A DNA stretch of 64,000 nt from Cardiobacterium sp. Marseille-Q4385 (GCF_916618745.1 NZ_OU745373.1:1502501-1566500), one strand, 5' to 3'. Counted from the first letter of the stretch, positions 36,601-44,126 are shown. Notes: generated by a model not told the origin, from the sequence alone. Numbers and translations are program-made.

Positions 36601-37043
36601 CCCTTGGTTTGGGTAACTTCGTTGAAGCAGACGTGAACTTCGGCACCAAGAAAGTCGTCGGCGATGTCTATAACGCTTGGTTGGAGCAGCTGGATAAACC
36701 CAACGTGTATAAAGACAAACTCGTCACCTTTAGCGGGGATGTTATCGGCAATACCGTCATCGGCACCGCCGACCGCACCTACGCCCCCGGCAACGATGAG
36801 GCAGACTTCCGTGCCGCCTTCTTCGGCAGCCAGGCTGATGAAATGGGCGGAAGCTTCAACTCTGTGAAAGCGACCAATAAATATGGTTCTGCTTACGAAG
36901 TTGGTGATTGGGGTGGCGTATTTGGCGCTGTCAAAGTCGGCACCAACACCTTCCAGGGTGATGATGGAGCTAACAACTACGGCGGAGGTAGTGGTAGTGC
37001 CCCGGCACAAACTTCCAACGTCGCCGATCGTTATGCACCGTAA
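33660..37043 (+). CDS. Giant Slam-type surface lipoprotein (SLP3)
   Basis: The 1127-residue lipoprotein has the lipobox TAACGGSD with Cys19 and a Pro/Asp/Asn linker (residues about 24-60). A long Asp/Asn/Gly/Tyr/Trp-rich middle follows that I cannot assign. It includes two CX6C pairs (CDGGATLC and CGTVGTGC) that may form disulfides, and a Trp-dense part (EWDWTLKQVWGV, RRSWQWIP). The C-terminal part, from about residue 930, has ARYEG, VEADVNFGTKKVVGDV, FFGSQADEMGG and VFGAVKVG, the same pattern as SLP1 and SLP2. Known Slam cargos are about 250-700 residues, so this is exceptionally large. The divergent slam neighbour strongly suggests surface display. Ligand unknown. Confidence 0.85.
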   Translation: MKLNNLTIAVLIALGTAACGGSDDATTPPPHVDPTPAPTPQPDNNNNQAGRDDKGVVDPTDTHVVDNRDLSKESTVGGLQYIRRDGSGYDRANNPEQMASATPLLGVSLNEQNPKLTNIVLARRDLDYKDGEAVRAQFAGGTDVEPLTAAGKPREDDSLQVENFKNVDVLAGAFKQVGSAKFSDPNNRLDGTTHNIDTHIQNNTDKDGEFTRERVTHVFTPRYEYRQPYVDYPHAADPAQRGIEHVANQGGPVGTSFTKPPAPPLFNNPYKATTNQVGTLRALEDRLANRGNNPEWTNWATRNDNDNSRHVANIGTNKDYVSGEIYNDSDRYGSFKQGEDDSPTDASGHRPATEWRNDGATPADPSHNDRDDASFRYTDDPTLQATGGPTGRARKSNLVDWNGARVSYKADSGAYSNGYRQGHKGMGANGPENSLGVDSNYRKPYPNGAYPKYPKGLFAYPNRPYDEANNNAIDTLINGPNTNPMDHEHIYLEREEYTAIRQHKGLRPLVNPVPNEWDWTLKQVWGVTYNIDVQRRSWQWIPTGPATGHYDWVNVGSPTTVYEATPLSEEVKPAVEDNAHTGITANGSVPNLNANKRLTDGTTVCDGGATLCSLHSGGENVGWVKHLISAEWIKPENLGGGQRGEFRGNPYIGWKEDDRVVRFADERIWKPGAPGYKHEYENKYGANLIWWSTQDSAFENWATSEGWNPRARRVDINTDYSECGTVGTGCGEGTEDLVWGKNTVPHGTNARDRDVEIQPTGDITNGLIRIGGYREHGEAQPKEMATLGEELKFDGARWKDHHKTSTRIFGHYHLAYADQDDRAVKAMSMNSYSGARSFVSQVESTLVTPVQGYYADLDSKPTQYSIGAKPITLQKVQYGRVTTNLDLTANGTKLLPNGFLRAPFEKKGTGDSVDNYFFRGVDETTIEQMKALPSNQVARYEGHALMYGIDNSFHGIRTTHSQKDLPNAFDGGGRNDATGHTLGLGNFVEADVNFGTKKVVGDVYNAWLEQLDKPNVYKDKLVTFSGDVIGNTVIGTADRTYAPGNDEADFRAAFFGSQADEMGGSFNSVKATNKYGSAYEVGDWGGVFGAVKVGTNTFQGDDGANNYGGGSGSAPAQTSNVADRYAP

Positions 37044-37069
37044 TGCGACACCGTCGTAATACCCCCATA

Positions 37070-37098
37070 AAAACAGCCGCCTACGGGCGGCTGTTTTT
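37070..37098 (+). terminator. Terminator after SLP3
   Basis: AAAACAGCCGCC TAC GGGCGGCTGTTTTT follows 26 bases past the stop; a strong stem with symmetrical A and T runs, so it could work in both directions. Confidence 0.9.
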
Positions 37099-37111
37099 AT
37101 GGACGCTTTTT

Positions 37112-37170
37112 ACCGCCAAGCGGCGTAACACTGGGTTTGCCAAGCGGCGTAACACTGGGGCTGCCAAGCG
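37112..37170. repeat. Three tandem copies of the CCAAGCGG dispersed repeat
   Basis: GCCAAGCGGCGTAACACTGG occurs twice in direct tandem, and a third partial copy (GCCAAGCGGAATT) follows. Single copies of the same core are found in other gaps (near 6936, 8766, 11074, 19743, 20538, 31321 and 43092). The remaining bases up to 37265 hold no gene. Confidence 0.8.
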
Positions 37171-37265
37171 GAATTATTCATGCCGTATTTTTACTAGCCA
37201 CCTTGGCGGTGGCGGTTTCCCTTATGGTTGTCCATGCTGTAGTGGACGGAATGCACGATCGTGCA

Positions 37266-37757
37266 TCAGCCTGCTTTCTGCATCCGCTGCTTGATGTCAT
37301 GCTCGATCCAGATGCCGGCGATGAGCGAGAGCAGGGCGGTCGCGCTGTACCAGTAGATACCGCTGTGGATTTGTACTTCAACCAGCCAGCCGAGTTTCAT
37401 GATCATCAGCATTTGTGCGACGACGAAGACATCCAGCATGGAGAATTTGCCGATTTTGCCCAGCCAGTGCTGCCAGTGAGCGAGCGCTGCTGGGATAGGC
37501 GGGTAGTAGTAGAGATACGCTGCCATCACCGCGTATTTGCCGAGCGGGAAGATGACACTGAAGCCGAGCAGTAGCAGGCCGAGGCCGAAGGTTTTGTCGG
37601 CCAGTAGTGCGCCGATGCCGGAGAGGACGGTGAAGGTGTTTTTGACGAGGACGAGTTTTTTCACGGTCATCATCGGCAGGGTGATGCCGGGGATGAGGGT
37701 GAGGAGGCCGAGGGCAACGAAGATGGCGAGGATGAGGCGGCGGTGGTGATGTGTCAT
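37266..37757 (-). CDS. Single-module PqiA-like membrane protein
   Basis: The 163-residue protein has four hydrophobic helices in the pattern of one half of paraquat-inducible protein A: LGLLTLIPGITLPMMTVKKL, then KYAVMAAYLYYYP and the family motif KIGKFSMLDVFVVAQMLMIMK. It lacks the zinc-ribbon Cys pairs. It is separate from the pqi operon at 39615. It overlaps the DUF1249 gene by 4 bases. It probably assists an MCE-type lipid system, but this is inferred. Confidence 0.82.
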   Translation of the reverse strand: MTHHHRRLILAIFVALGLLTLIPGITLPMMTVKKLVLVKNTFTVLSGIGALLADKTFGLGLLLLGFSVIFPLGKYAVMAAYLYYYPPIPAALAHWQHWLGKIGKFSMLDVFVVAQMLMIMKLGWLVEVQIHSGIYWYSATALLSLIAGIWIEHDIKQRMQKAG

Positions 37758-38182
37758 GCGATATCGAGCGGGGCGGTGAGGGCGGTGTTATGCAGGCGGT
37801 AGCGGTGGCGGCGGCAGTAGTCTAGCCATTCGGCCAGCGCACGATTGTGAGCAAGTTTGGCGGCGCGCAGTTCGCGTAGTGGCAAGTTGAGCTCAAGCCG
37901 CGCTTCGGCGAGGCGGGCATCGTGATAGACACGGATGCAGTAGTTGGGGGCGAAGCGGCGTCGTGTTTTATGCGGGTAGTAGTGGCCGAGCTGCCAGTCG
38001 CTGGTGTAAGGGCTTTGGCTGAGGCAGCACAGGTAGGCGGCGGGGCGGCCGGAAGCGTGCAGGGCGTACCAGTCGTCATCCGGCGGCGGTTCGGGCAGGA
38101 TAAGGCGGAAGAGGCAGTAGTTGTGTTCGTAGAGGGTTTGCAGGGTCAGGTCGTCCCGGCGCAGGATGCGTGAGGTGTGCAT
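37754..38182 (-). CDS. DUF1249 family protein (YqiB-like)
   Basis: The 142-residue cytoplasmic protein of unknown function has the family pattern: an N-terminal LYEHNYCLFRLILPE segment, a YLCCLSQSPYTSDWQLGHYY core, and C-terminal LAEWLDYCRRHRY. The frame is open further upstream to 38500, but that region overlaps apt and its promoter, so the start at 38182 is preferred. It is divergent from apt. Confidence 0.8.
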   Translation of the reverse strand: MHTSRILRRDDLTLQTLYEHNYCLFRLILPEPPPDDDWYALHASGRPAAYLCCLSQSPYTSDWQLGHYYPHKTRRRFAPNYCIRVYHDARLAEARLELNLPLRELRAAKLAHNRALAEWLDYCRRHRYRLHNTALTAPLDIA

Positions 38183-38250
38183 GGTCGTGTGTTGTGTAAA
38201 AGGCGCGGCATTGTCGGGATTATCGTGACTGCACGCAAGCCCGCAGCCTT

Positions 38251-38259
38251 TGCTAGAAT
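38251..38259 (+). promoter_or_regulatory. Extended -10 promoter element for apt
   Basis: TGCTAGAAT (TG 38251-38252, hexamer TAGAAT 38254-38259) lies 31 bases before the apt ATG. No good -35 box is visible. Confidence 0.6.
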
Positions 38260-38290
38260 GCGGCTTCCACTTTTTTCTGTAAGGATTTTT

Positions 38291-38809
38291 ATGTCTTGGC
38301 ACACGTTGATTAAGGATATTCCCGATTATCCGAAAGCCGGCATTATTTTCAAGGACATCACTCCGCTGCTTGCCGACGGCCCCGGTTTTTCGGCGGCGAT
38401 TGAGGAGATGGCGCAGTTTTGCGAAGAGGCGGGACATCGCCCCGATGTGCTCGCTTGTCCGGAAGCGCGCGGTTTTATTTTTGCCGCCGCCCTCGCGCAA
38501 CGTCTGGGGATTGGTTTTATCCCGCTACGCAAGCCGGGCAAGTTGCCGCGTGAGGTCAGCCGTATTACGTTTGATCTTGAATATGGGCAGGATACCCTTG
38601 AAGTTCACAAGGATGACGTCAAATCAGGGGTACGGGTAATGATGGTTGATGATGTGCTTGCTACGGGCGGCACCATGGTCGCCTGTATTGAGCTGCTGCG
38701 CAGCCTGGGTGCCGAGGTTATCGGTGCGGCATTTTTGATGGAAATCGAAGCGCTGCGCGGTCGCGACAAACTGCGGGATATCGCCGTCTGTTCGCTGGTC
38801 AAATGTTAA
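38291..38809 (+). CDS. apt: Adenine phosphoribosyltransferase
   Basis: It salvages adenine to AMP with PRPP. The 172-residue protein opens with IKDIPDYPKAGIIFKDITPLL and has ARGFIFAAALA, the LRKPGKLP loop and the PRPP-binding motif VMMVDDVLATGGTM. The ATG at 38291 is preceded by AAGGA and fits the family start; upstream in-frame codons would overlap the divergent gene. Confidence 0.96.
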   Translation: MSWHTLIKDIPDYPKAGIIFKDITPLLADGPGFSAAIEEMAQFCEEAGHRPDVLACPEARGFIFAAALAQRLGIGFIPLRKPGKLPREVSRITFDLEYGQDTLEVHKDDVKSGVRVMMVDDVLATGGTMVACIELLRSLGAEVIGAAFLMEIEALRGRDKLRDIAVCSLVKC

Positions 38810-38887
38810 GCCCTCTGCCCTTTACTTTCCCCCGTTCTTCCCCCACAATCTTTTTTGTTTTCAACCTTCAACCTATCAGGAGTCCTC

Positions 38888-39556
38888 ATGAACCACATGA
38901 CCCCCCGTACTATTGAAACCATCTCGCAAGATGGCATCCTCGCGCGCAACAAGGTGCTGCGCCAAACCTACATCCTGCTCGGCATGAACGTGCTGTTCAG
39001 CGCGCTGTGTGCTTATGCTGGCATGTTGATGAACATCGGCCGTATCAATCCGCTTATTGCCATCGTCGCTTTGGTTGGTCTCTCCATTGCTATTCGTGCC
39101 AACCGTACCAACGGTCTCGGTATCGTGTTGCTCTTTGCCCTGACCGGCTTCCTCGGTCTCTATATCGCCAATGTTCTGAACCTGTTTGTCGCCTACGGCA
39201 TGGGCAGCGTGGTGGTGAAAGCGCTGGTCGGCACTGGCATCATCTTCTTCGGTCTGTCCGCCTATGTGCTCTTTACCGGCACCAACTTCACCTTCCTCGG
39301 CGCCTTCCTCTTCACGGGTCTGCTCGTCGCTTTCCTCGCTGGCCTTGGCGCTATGTTCTTTAACATGACTGCGCTCAGTGTCGCTGTTTCTGCCGCTTTC
39401 CTCGTCATTTTCTCCGGCTTCGTCCTCTATGACACCAGCCGCATCATCGAAGGCGAAGAAACCAACTACATCTCGGCGACACTGGAACTCTTCCTGGATA
39501 TCTTCAATATCTTTGTCAGCCTGTTGAACATCCTCAGCGCCTTCAACCGCAACTAA
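38888..39556 (+). CDS. Bax inhibitor-1/YccA family membrane protein
   Basis: The 222-residue protein has seven hydrophobic segments and the family C-terminus FVLYDTSRIIEGEETNYISATLELFLDIFNIFVSLL, including the conserved DTSRI motif. Bacterial homologues (YccA, YbhL) are linked to FtsH control or calcium leak. The ATG at 38888 has AGGAGT 5 bases upstream. A terminator follows. Confidence 0.93.
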   Translation: MNHMTPRTIETISQDGILARNKVLRQTYILLGMNVLFSALCAYAGMLMNIGRINPLIAIVALVGLSIAIRANRTNGLGIVLLFALTGFLGLYIANVLNLFVAYGMGSVVVKALVGTGIIFFGLSAYVLFTGTNFTFLGAFLFTGLLVAFLAGLGAMFFNMTALSVAVSAAFLVIFSGFVLYDTSRIIEGEETNYISATLELFLDIFNIFVSLLNILSAFNRN

Positions 39557-39573
39557 TCTTTCTCCCTCAACCG

Positions 39574-39603
39574 TCCGGCATCTTCACGGGTGCCGGATTT
39601 TTT
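39574..39603 (+). terminator. Terminator after the BI-1 family gene
   Basis: TCCGGCA TCTTCACGGG TGCCGGA followed by a run of six T lies just before the pqi operon; it separates the two transcription units. Confidence 0.85.
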
Positions 39604-39614
39604 GACCCTGCAAT

Positions 39615-40244
39615 ATGTTGCACCGCGAACTGCTCGTCTGCCCCTACTGCGACGCCCTCTATCAGCGTAAAGCCCTGCGTCCCGGCGAAAATGCCTACTG
39701 CACCGACTGCGGCAGCAAAATTGATGACGGCCTCGCCGATTTCCGCAAAGCCTTTATCTACGCGCTGACGGCGCTCATTCTTTTCATCGTCGCTAATAGT
39801 TTTCCCTTCATCACGCTCAGCATGGGCGGGGACGCGACCACCATTTCCGTTTTTTCCAGCATCAAGGCGCTGTTTGATAACGATCTGCACGTCCTCGGCG
39901 TCATTGTCTGCATGCTCATTATCGTCATGCCGCTGTGGTATCTGCTTGCCGTGCTATGGGTCATCGTCAGCTTCCGTTACCGCTTCCTGAACGACATCTC
40001 GCACAATTTCCTGCACTGGATGACGCACATGGCGCCGTGGAATATGCTTGAAGTCTATCTCATCGGCGTCATCGTCACCCTCGTCAAAATCCTGCAACTC
40101 GCCAGTGTCACCTTCGAACCGGGATTTTGGGCATTTTGCGCGCTGATGTTCTGCTCCGTTTTCGTCACCCTCAGCTTTGACCTGAGCGATGCCGTCTTCC
40201 TCGCTTACGAACCGGAAGAAAACCGCCATGACTATGACTACTGA
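39615..40244 (+). CDS. pqiA: PqiA-like membrane protein, first half
   Basis: The 209-residue protein corresponds to the N-terminal half of E. coli PqiA. It has zinc-ribbon pairs CPYCDALYQR and CTDCGSKI, then four helices with ALILFIVANSFPFITLSM and APWNMLEVYLIGVIVTLVK. In this organism PqiA is split into two genes; the second overlaps by 17 bases, so they are translationally coupled. The Pqi system is a tunnel for lipids across the periplasm. Confidence 0.9.
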   Translation: MLHRELLVCPYCDALYQRKALRPGENAYCTDCGSKIDDGLADFRKAFIYALTALILFIVANSFPFITLSMGGDATTISVFSSIKALFDNDLHVLGVIVCMLIIVMPLWYLLAVLWVIVSFRYRFLNDISHNFLHWMTHMAPWNMLEVYLIGVIVTLVKILQLASVTFEPGFWAFCALMFCSVFVTLSFDLSDAVFLAYEPEENRHDYDY

Positions 40245-40872
40245 CAACACCGCGAGCGCGCACAACCTCCTCCTCTGCCTTGACTGTGCCACCGTTACCA
40301 CCGCGCCCGCCACACGCTGCCCGCACTGCCACGGCCACCTGCACCGCCGCAAACCCGCGAGTTACAGCCGCACCTGGGCTTACCTCGCGACCGCCATCAT
40401 CCTCTTCTTCCCCGCCAACCTGCTGCCGATTACCAACACCACCTACCTCACCCAGCCGCCGCAGGCCGATACCATCATGAGCAGCATCGCCCTGCTCTGG
40501 CACCACGGTTCCTACGGCATCGCGCTGGTCATCTTCCTTGCCAGCGTCTTTACCCCCTTCTTCAAAATTGCCGTGCTGCTCTACCTTCTTTCAGGACAAA
40601 CCCCGCGCCGTCCACCGCGCCTGCAAACCCGTCTCTACCGCTTCATCCACTTCGTTGGCCGCTGGTCGATGATTGACGTCTTCGTCGTCGCCCTGCTTGG
40701 CGCCCTGGTGCATGGCCGCTTCGCACAAATCAACCCTGCGCCTGGCATCTTCGCCTTTGCTGCCGTCGTTATCTTCACCATGCTGGCGACCGAAACCTAC
40801 GACATCCGCCTCCTTTGGGACAACTACCGGAAACAACCATGCAAGAACCCGAAATCGCCCGTAACCGACTGA
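40228..40872 (+). CDS. PqiA-like membrane protein, second half
   Basis: The 214-residue protein corresponds to the C-terminal half of PqiA. It has the zinc-ribbon pairs LCLDCATV and CPHCHGHLHRR, four helices, and the family motif FVGRWSMIDVFVVALLGALVH. The start at 40228 (or the ATG two codons later) overlaps the first half. It overlaps pqiB by 34 bases. Confidence 0.88.
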   Translation: MTMTTDNTASAHNLLLCLDCATVTTAPATRCPHCHGHLHRRKPASYSRTWAYLATAIILFFPANLLPITNTTYLTQPPQADTIMSSIALLWHHGSYGIALVIFLASVFTPFFKIAVLLYLLSGQTPRRPPRLQTRLYRFIHFVGRWSMIDVFVVALLGALVHGRFAQINPAPGIFAFAAVVIFTMLATETYDIRLLWDNYRKQPCKNPKSPVTD

Positions 40873-42470
40873 GCTACCTTTGGATCCTGCCCGTCATCGC
40901 CCTCGGCATCGGTCTGTGGCTCGCCTACTCGCACCTCAGCCAAATCGGCCCCGTCATCCGCATCGCCTTCACCAGCGCCGAAGGACTGGACGCGGGCAAA
41001 ACCAAAATCCGCTACAAAGACCTCGAAGTTGGCACCATCACCCGCATCGACCTCTCGCACGACCTCAAACAAATCATCGTAACCGCGCAAATGCAGCGCA
41101 CCGCTGAAGCGCTCTTGAAAAAAGACAGCCAGTTCTGGGTCGTTAAACCGCAAATCAGCACCGGCGGCATCACCGGCCTCGGCACCCTCATCTCCGGCAA
41201 CTACATCGCCGTCAGTCCGGGCAAAGAAGAAGAGCGCGCCAACTACTTTGTCGCCCTCGAAGAAGCGCCGCAAATCCAGAATGACGAAGAAGGCCTGCGC
41301 ATCCGCCTCAAAACCGACAGCACCGAAGGCATCAACGTCGGCACCGCCATCTACTACCGGGGCATCAGCGTCGGACAAATCGAACAAATCCATTTCAGCG
41401 AGCGCTACGACCACATCACCCTCACCGCCTTCATCCATGCGCCTTACGACAAACTCATCACCACCAACACCCGTTTCTGGAACGTGAGCGGCATCACCTT
41501 CAACATGGGGGCAAACGGTGCCAACATCGAAATGCAGTCCCTGGAAACCCTGATACGCGGCGGCATCACCTTCAGCACCCCGACCACTCTTAACACCAAC
41601 GATACTCCCGCAGAAGACGGCGCGGCCTACACGCTCTACCCGAACGAGCGCGCTACCACCGAGCGTACCGGCTTCCGCAAAGAGTACTACGTCGTCTATT
41701 TCGACGACACGCGCGGCCTGAATCCCGGCGCGGCCATCTACTTCAGCGGTATCGTCATCGGCGCCGTCGTTGAAGTCCACCTGCTTTACGACGAAAAAAC
41801 CAACAAAGCCGCCGTGCCCGTACTCATCGAAATCGAGCCGGAACGCATCGAACGCGTCAACAAACCGGAAGGCAGCGAAAACCGCAACATCATCGCCGAA
41901 CTCGTCAAAGGCGGCCTGCAAGCGACACTGGACAACGGCAACCTTATCACCGGCGAAAAAATCATCACCCTGAACCAGTACCCGGACGAAAAAGGCGGCT
42001 TCCGTAAAGACGCCTACAGCAACTACCTTGTCCTGCCCTCACGCCCCGGCGGCATCAGCAAACTCACCGATGACCTTGGCGCCATCGTTGCCACCGTCAA
42101 AAAACTGCCGCTGGAAGAAATCGGCGAAAACGCCAAAGACGCCACTGCCGCGCTGAAAAAAGCGCTCGATACCCAGGCGGTGAAAGACCTCGGCACGAGC
42201 CTCGATAAAACCCTGAAACAACTCGATCGTACCTTGGCCAGCGTACAAAAAGCGGGCGACAGCACCGACCGCGCCCTCAAACAATTTGACCAGCAACTGA
42301 AAACCCTTGGCAAACAGCTGGAAAAAACCCTGTACGGCATCGGTCCGGAAAGCAACCTCTACTACACCCTGCAAGAAACCCTGAAAACCGTCCAGCAAAG
42401 CATGAAAAGCATCAACGGCGTCATGCGCAAAATCGACGACAAACCAAACGTCCTCATCATGGGAGAATAA
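40839..42470 (+). CDS. pqiB: Intermembrane transport protein PqiB (three MCE domains)
   Basis: The 543-residue protein has one N-terminal helix (LWILPVIALGIGLWLAY) and three MCE domains (near residues 45-130, 160-250 and 285-390; for example IRIAFTSAEGLDAGKTKIRY, then AIYYRGISVGQIEQI, then AIYFSGIVIGAVVEV). A C-terminal coiled-coil region follows (residues about 420-540, rich in Lys, Leu and Asp). In E. coli PqiB the domains stack into a tube with a coiled-coil needle to the outer membrane. It follows the split pqiA and precedes pqiC by 2 bases. Confidence 0.94.
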   Translation: MQEPEIARNRLSYLWILPVIALGIGLWLAYSHLSQIGPVIRIAFTSAEGLDAGKTKIRYKDLEVGTITRIDLSHDLKQIIVTAQMQRTAEALLKKDSQFWVVKPQISTGGITGLGTLISGNYIAVSPGKEEERANYFVALEEAPQIQNDEEGLRIRLKTDSTEGINVGTAIYYRGISVGQIEQIHFSERYDHITLTAFIHAPYDKLITTNTRFWNVSGITFNMGANGANIEMQSLETLIRGGITFSTPTTLNTNDTPAEDGAAYTLYPNERATTERTGFRKEYYVVYFDDTRGLNPGAAIYFSGIVIGAVVEVHLLYDEKTNKAAVPVLIEIEPERIERVNKPEGSENRNIIAELVKGGLQATLDNGNLITGEKIITLNQYPDEKGGFRKDAYSNYLVLPSRPGGISKLTDDLGAIVATVKKLPLEEIGENAKDATAALKKALDTQAVKDLGTSLDKTLKQLDRTLASVQKAGDSTDRALKQFDQQLKTLGKQLEKTLYGIGPESNLYYTLQETLKTVQQSMKSINGVMRKIDDKPNVLIMGE

Positions 42471-42472
42471 AC

Positions 42473-43033
42473 ATGCGCCACACCCTGCTCATTACCCTCG
42501 CCCTGCTGCTTACCGCCTGCGGCGGCGTGCCGGATACCTACCACAGCCTGCGTCCGGAAATCACGGACGCCCCGCAACGCCAGGGCACTCCGACCGCCAT
42601 CCGTTTCACCGAACTGCCGCCCTACTACGAAAACGAATACCTCACCTACTACGACGGCGTGGGGCGCATCACCCTCGACAAAAGCCACCACTGGATCTAC
42701 CCCTTCCAGGACAACCTGCGCGACGTCTTGCGCCAGCAACTCGCGAACGCTACCGGCAATAGCCGCATCTACACCTACCCGCTCGGCGAAAACAACCGGC
42801 CGGACATCCTTATCGACCTGCAAATCCGCGAACTCATCGCCGACGTGCAGGCCAAACAATACCGCCTCAGCGCGCAGTGGCAGAACACCCGCCGCGATGG
42901 CGACAAACCGGATAACCACGAATACCGCCGCCTGATACCGCTTACCGCAACCGATCCGGACAGCCTCGTTGCTGCGACCGCCACCGCCGTGCAACAACTC
43001 ACCCAGGCCATCGCCGCCAGCCTGCCACACTGA
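42473..43033 (+). CDS. pqiC: Membrane integrity lipoprotein PqiC
   Basis: The 186-residue lipoprotein has a lipobox LLLTACGG with Cys16 and the ABC-transport-auxiliary fold (AIRFTELPPYYENEYLTYYDG). It is the outer-membrane partner of PqiB. It is the last gene of the pqi operon and a terminator follows. Confidence 0.92.
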   Translation: MRHTLLITLALLLTACGGVPDTYHSLRPEITDAPQRQGTPTAIRFTELPPYYENEYLTYYDGVGRITLDKSHHWIYPFQDNLRDVLRQQLANATGNSRIYTYPLGENNRPDILIDLQIRELIADVQAKQYRLSAQWQNTRRDGDKPDNHEYRRLIPLTATDPDSLVAATATAVQQLTQAIAASLPH

Positions 43034-43039
43034 GAAATC

Positions 43040-43066
43040 TACCCGCCGCCAGGCGGGTTTTTATTT
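43040..43066 (+). terminator. Terminator after pqiC
   Basis: ACCCGCC GCC AGGCGGGT followed by TTTTATTT. From here to 43213 there are two TCGCTTGG-type dispersed repeats and no gene. Confidence 0.85.
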
Positions 43067-43213
43067 CCGCCGGATCCAGACTAGTGTTTACGCCGCTTGG
43101 CGGGTTCAGTGTTTATGTCGCTTGGTCCCTGAATTCTGTTGGGGCGTTGTTAGCGGTGATATCCCTATCTTTCTTTGCCTGCTGCCAGTGCAAGAGAACA
43201 TCGTCAGGCGGGT

Positions 43214-43321
43214 TATAGTTGAATAGATAAAAAAGCGTAACAAGGCGCGCCGCCGCAGACAGTACAGGTAGTACGGCAAGGTGGCGCAACGCCGTTACGA
43301 TTTTTTAGATGTTTAACTCTA
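43214..43321. repeat. Small mobile repeat (MITE-like), copy B
   Basis: A 108-base element, in reverse orientation almost identical to 24899-25006. It begins TATAGTTGAATAGATAAAAA and ends with a slightly changed terminus GTTTAACTCTA. Its last three bases supply the stop codon of the minus-strand gene at 43319-43789. Confidence 0.85.
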
Positions 43322-43789
43322 GCGCTGCGGAGGCGCGGTTTGCAGGTTTTGGTAGAGGGAGAGGCTCGCCTGGTAAGCGAGGACAAGAATGACGAGCGAA
43401 CCGAGGGTAATCAGTGTCAGGATGATGAGCGGGGCGATGAGGTAGTGTTTGTTGCGGATGTGGCGCAGGTGCATGCGCGCTTCGGCGTAACGATTTTGCT
43501 GGCAGAGGCGGCGTACTTCCGCACGTGCGGCGCGGTGCAGGGTTTGCCTGGCGTTTTTATAGAAGAGGGCGATGTTGGCCAGGTAGGCGTAGAGGAAAAA
43601 GAGGCCGAAGGGAACGGCAATAGCGATGAACCAGTGGTCCCAGCGGGTATCCTGCCGCTCAATCTGTTGCAGGATGACGGCGAAGATGGTGAGCAGCAGC
43701 ACCTGACTGGAAAAGCTTTTGGTGAATTCGAGGTAGGCTTCTTTGACTTGCCACAGGGTGAGGCAGATGGTTTTCAGGGTGCGCCACAT
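43319..43789 (-). CDS. Hypothetical membrane protein
   Basis: I do not recognise this 156-residue protein. It has three hydrophobic stretches (residues about 28-42, 53-75 and 119-142). Between the second and third is a basic helix-rich segment (LHRAARAEVRRLCQQNRYAEARMHLRHIRNK, given in part). The stop codon is formed by the end of the inserted repeat, so the original C-terminus may have been changed. It is followed upstream by the SMR gene 3 bases away, in the same operon. Confidence 0.62.
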   Translation of the reverse strand: MWRTLKTICLTLWQVKEAYLEFTKSFSSQVLLLTIFAVILQQIERQDTRWDHWFIAIAVPFGLFFLYAYLANIALFYKNARQTLHRAARAEVRRLCQQNRYAEARMHLRHIRNKHYLIAPLIILTLITLGSLVILVLAYQASLSLYQNLQTAPPQR

Positions 43790-43792
43790 GGC

Positions 43793-44122
43793 TTAGTGTC
43801 CGGTCATGCGGGAAAAGACGTTGAGGATAACGAGGCCGGCCAGGATAAAGGCGATGCCGATGATACCGGCAGTGTCGGTTTTTTCGCCAAAGACGGCGAC
43901 CCCGACGGCGGCGGTCAGCACGAGGCCGACGCCGCCCCAGATGGCGTAGGCTGCGCCGAGCGGCAGGGTTTTCAGGGTCAGCGCGAGGGCGTAGAAGGAG
44001 AGGGCGTAGCCGAGGGTCATGCCGAGAAGCGGCAGCGGGCGGGTGAAGCCGTCGCTGAGTTTTAGCATGGTGGTGGCGAAGACTTCGCAGAGAATGGCGA
44101 AAGCGAGAGTGAGCCAGTGCAT
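43793..44122 (-). CDS. Small multidrug resistance (SMR) family transporter
   Basis: The 109-residue protein has four transmembrane helices and the EmrE/SugE pattern: the essential Glu in the first helix (LAFAILCEVFATTMLKLS), PLGAAYAIWGGVGLVLTA and the late FGEKTDTAGIIGIAFILAGLVILN. It exports small cationic drugs or guanidinium-like compounds. The exact subclass is not resolved; EmrE-like is favoured by the helix-1 motif. The start at 44122 fits the family; an upstream GTG at 44188 would overlap the next gene. Confidence 0.92.
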   Translation of the reverse strand: MHWLTLAFAILCEVFATTMLKLSDGFTRPLPLLGMTLGYALSFYALALTLKTLPLGAAYAIWGGVGLVLTAAVGVAVFGEKTDTAGIIGIAFILAGLVILNVFSRMTGH

Positions 44123-44126
44123 GGGG

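Noticed and set aside
40824..41921. A 365-codon minus-strand frame opposite pqiB
   Set aside because: Shadow; Asp/Val/Ala-rich composition typical of reverse frames of GC-rich genes.
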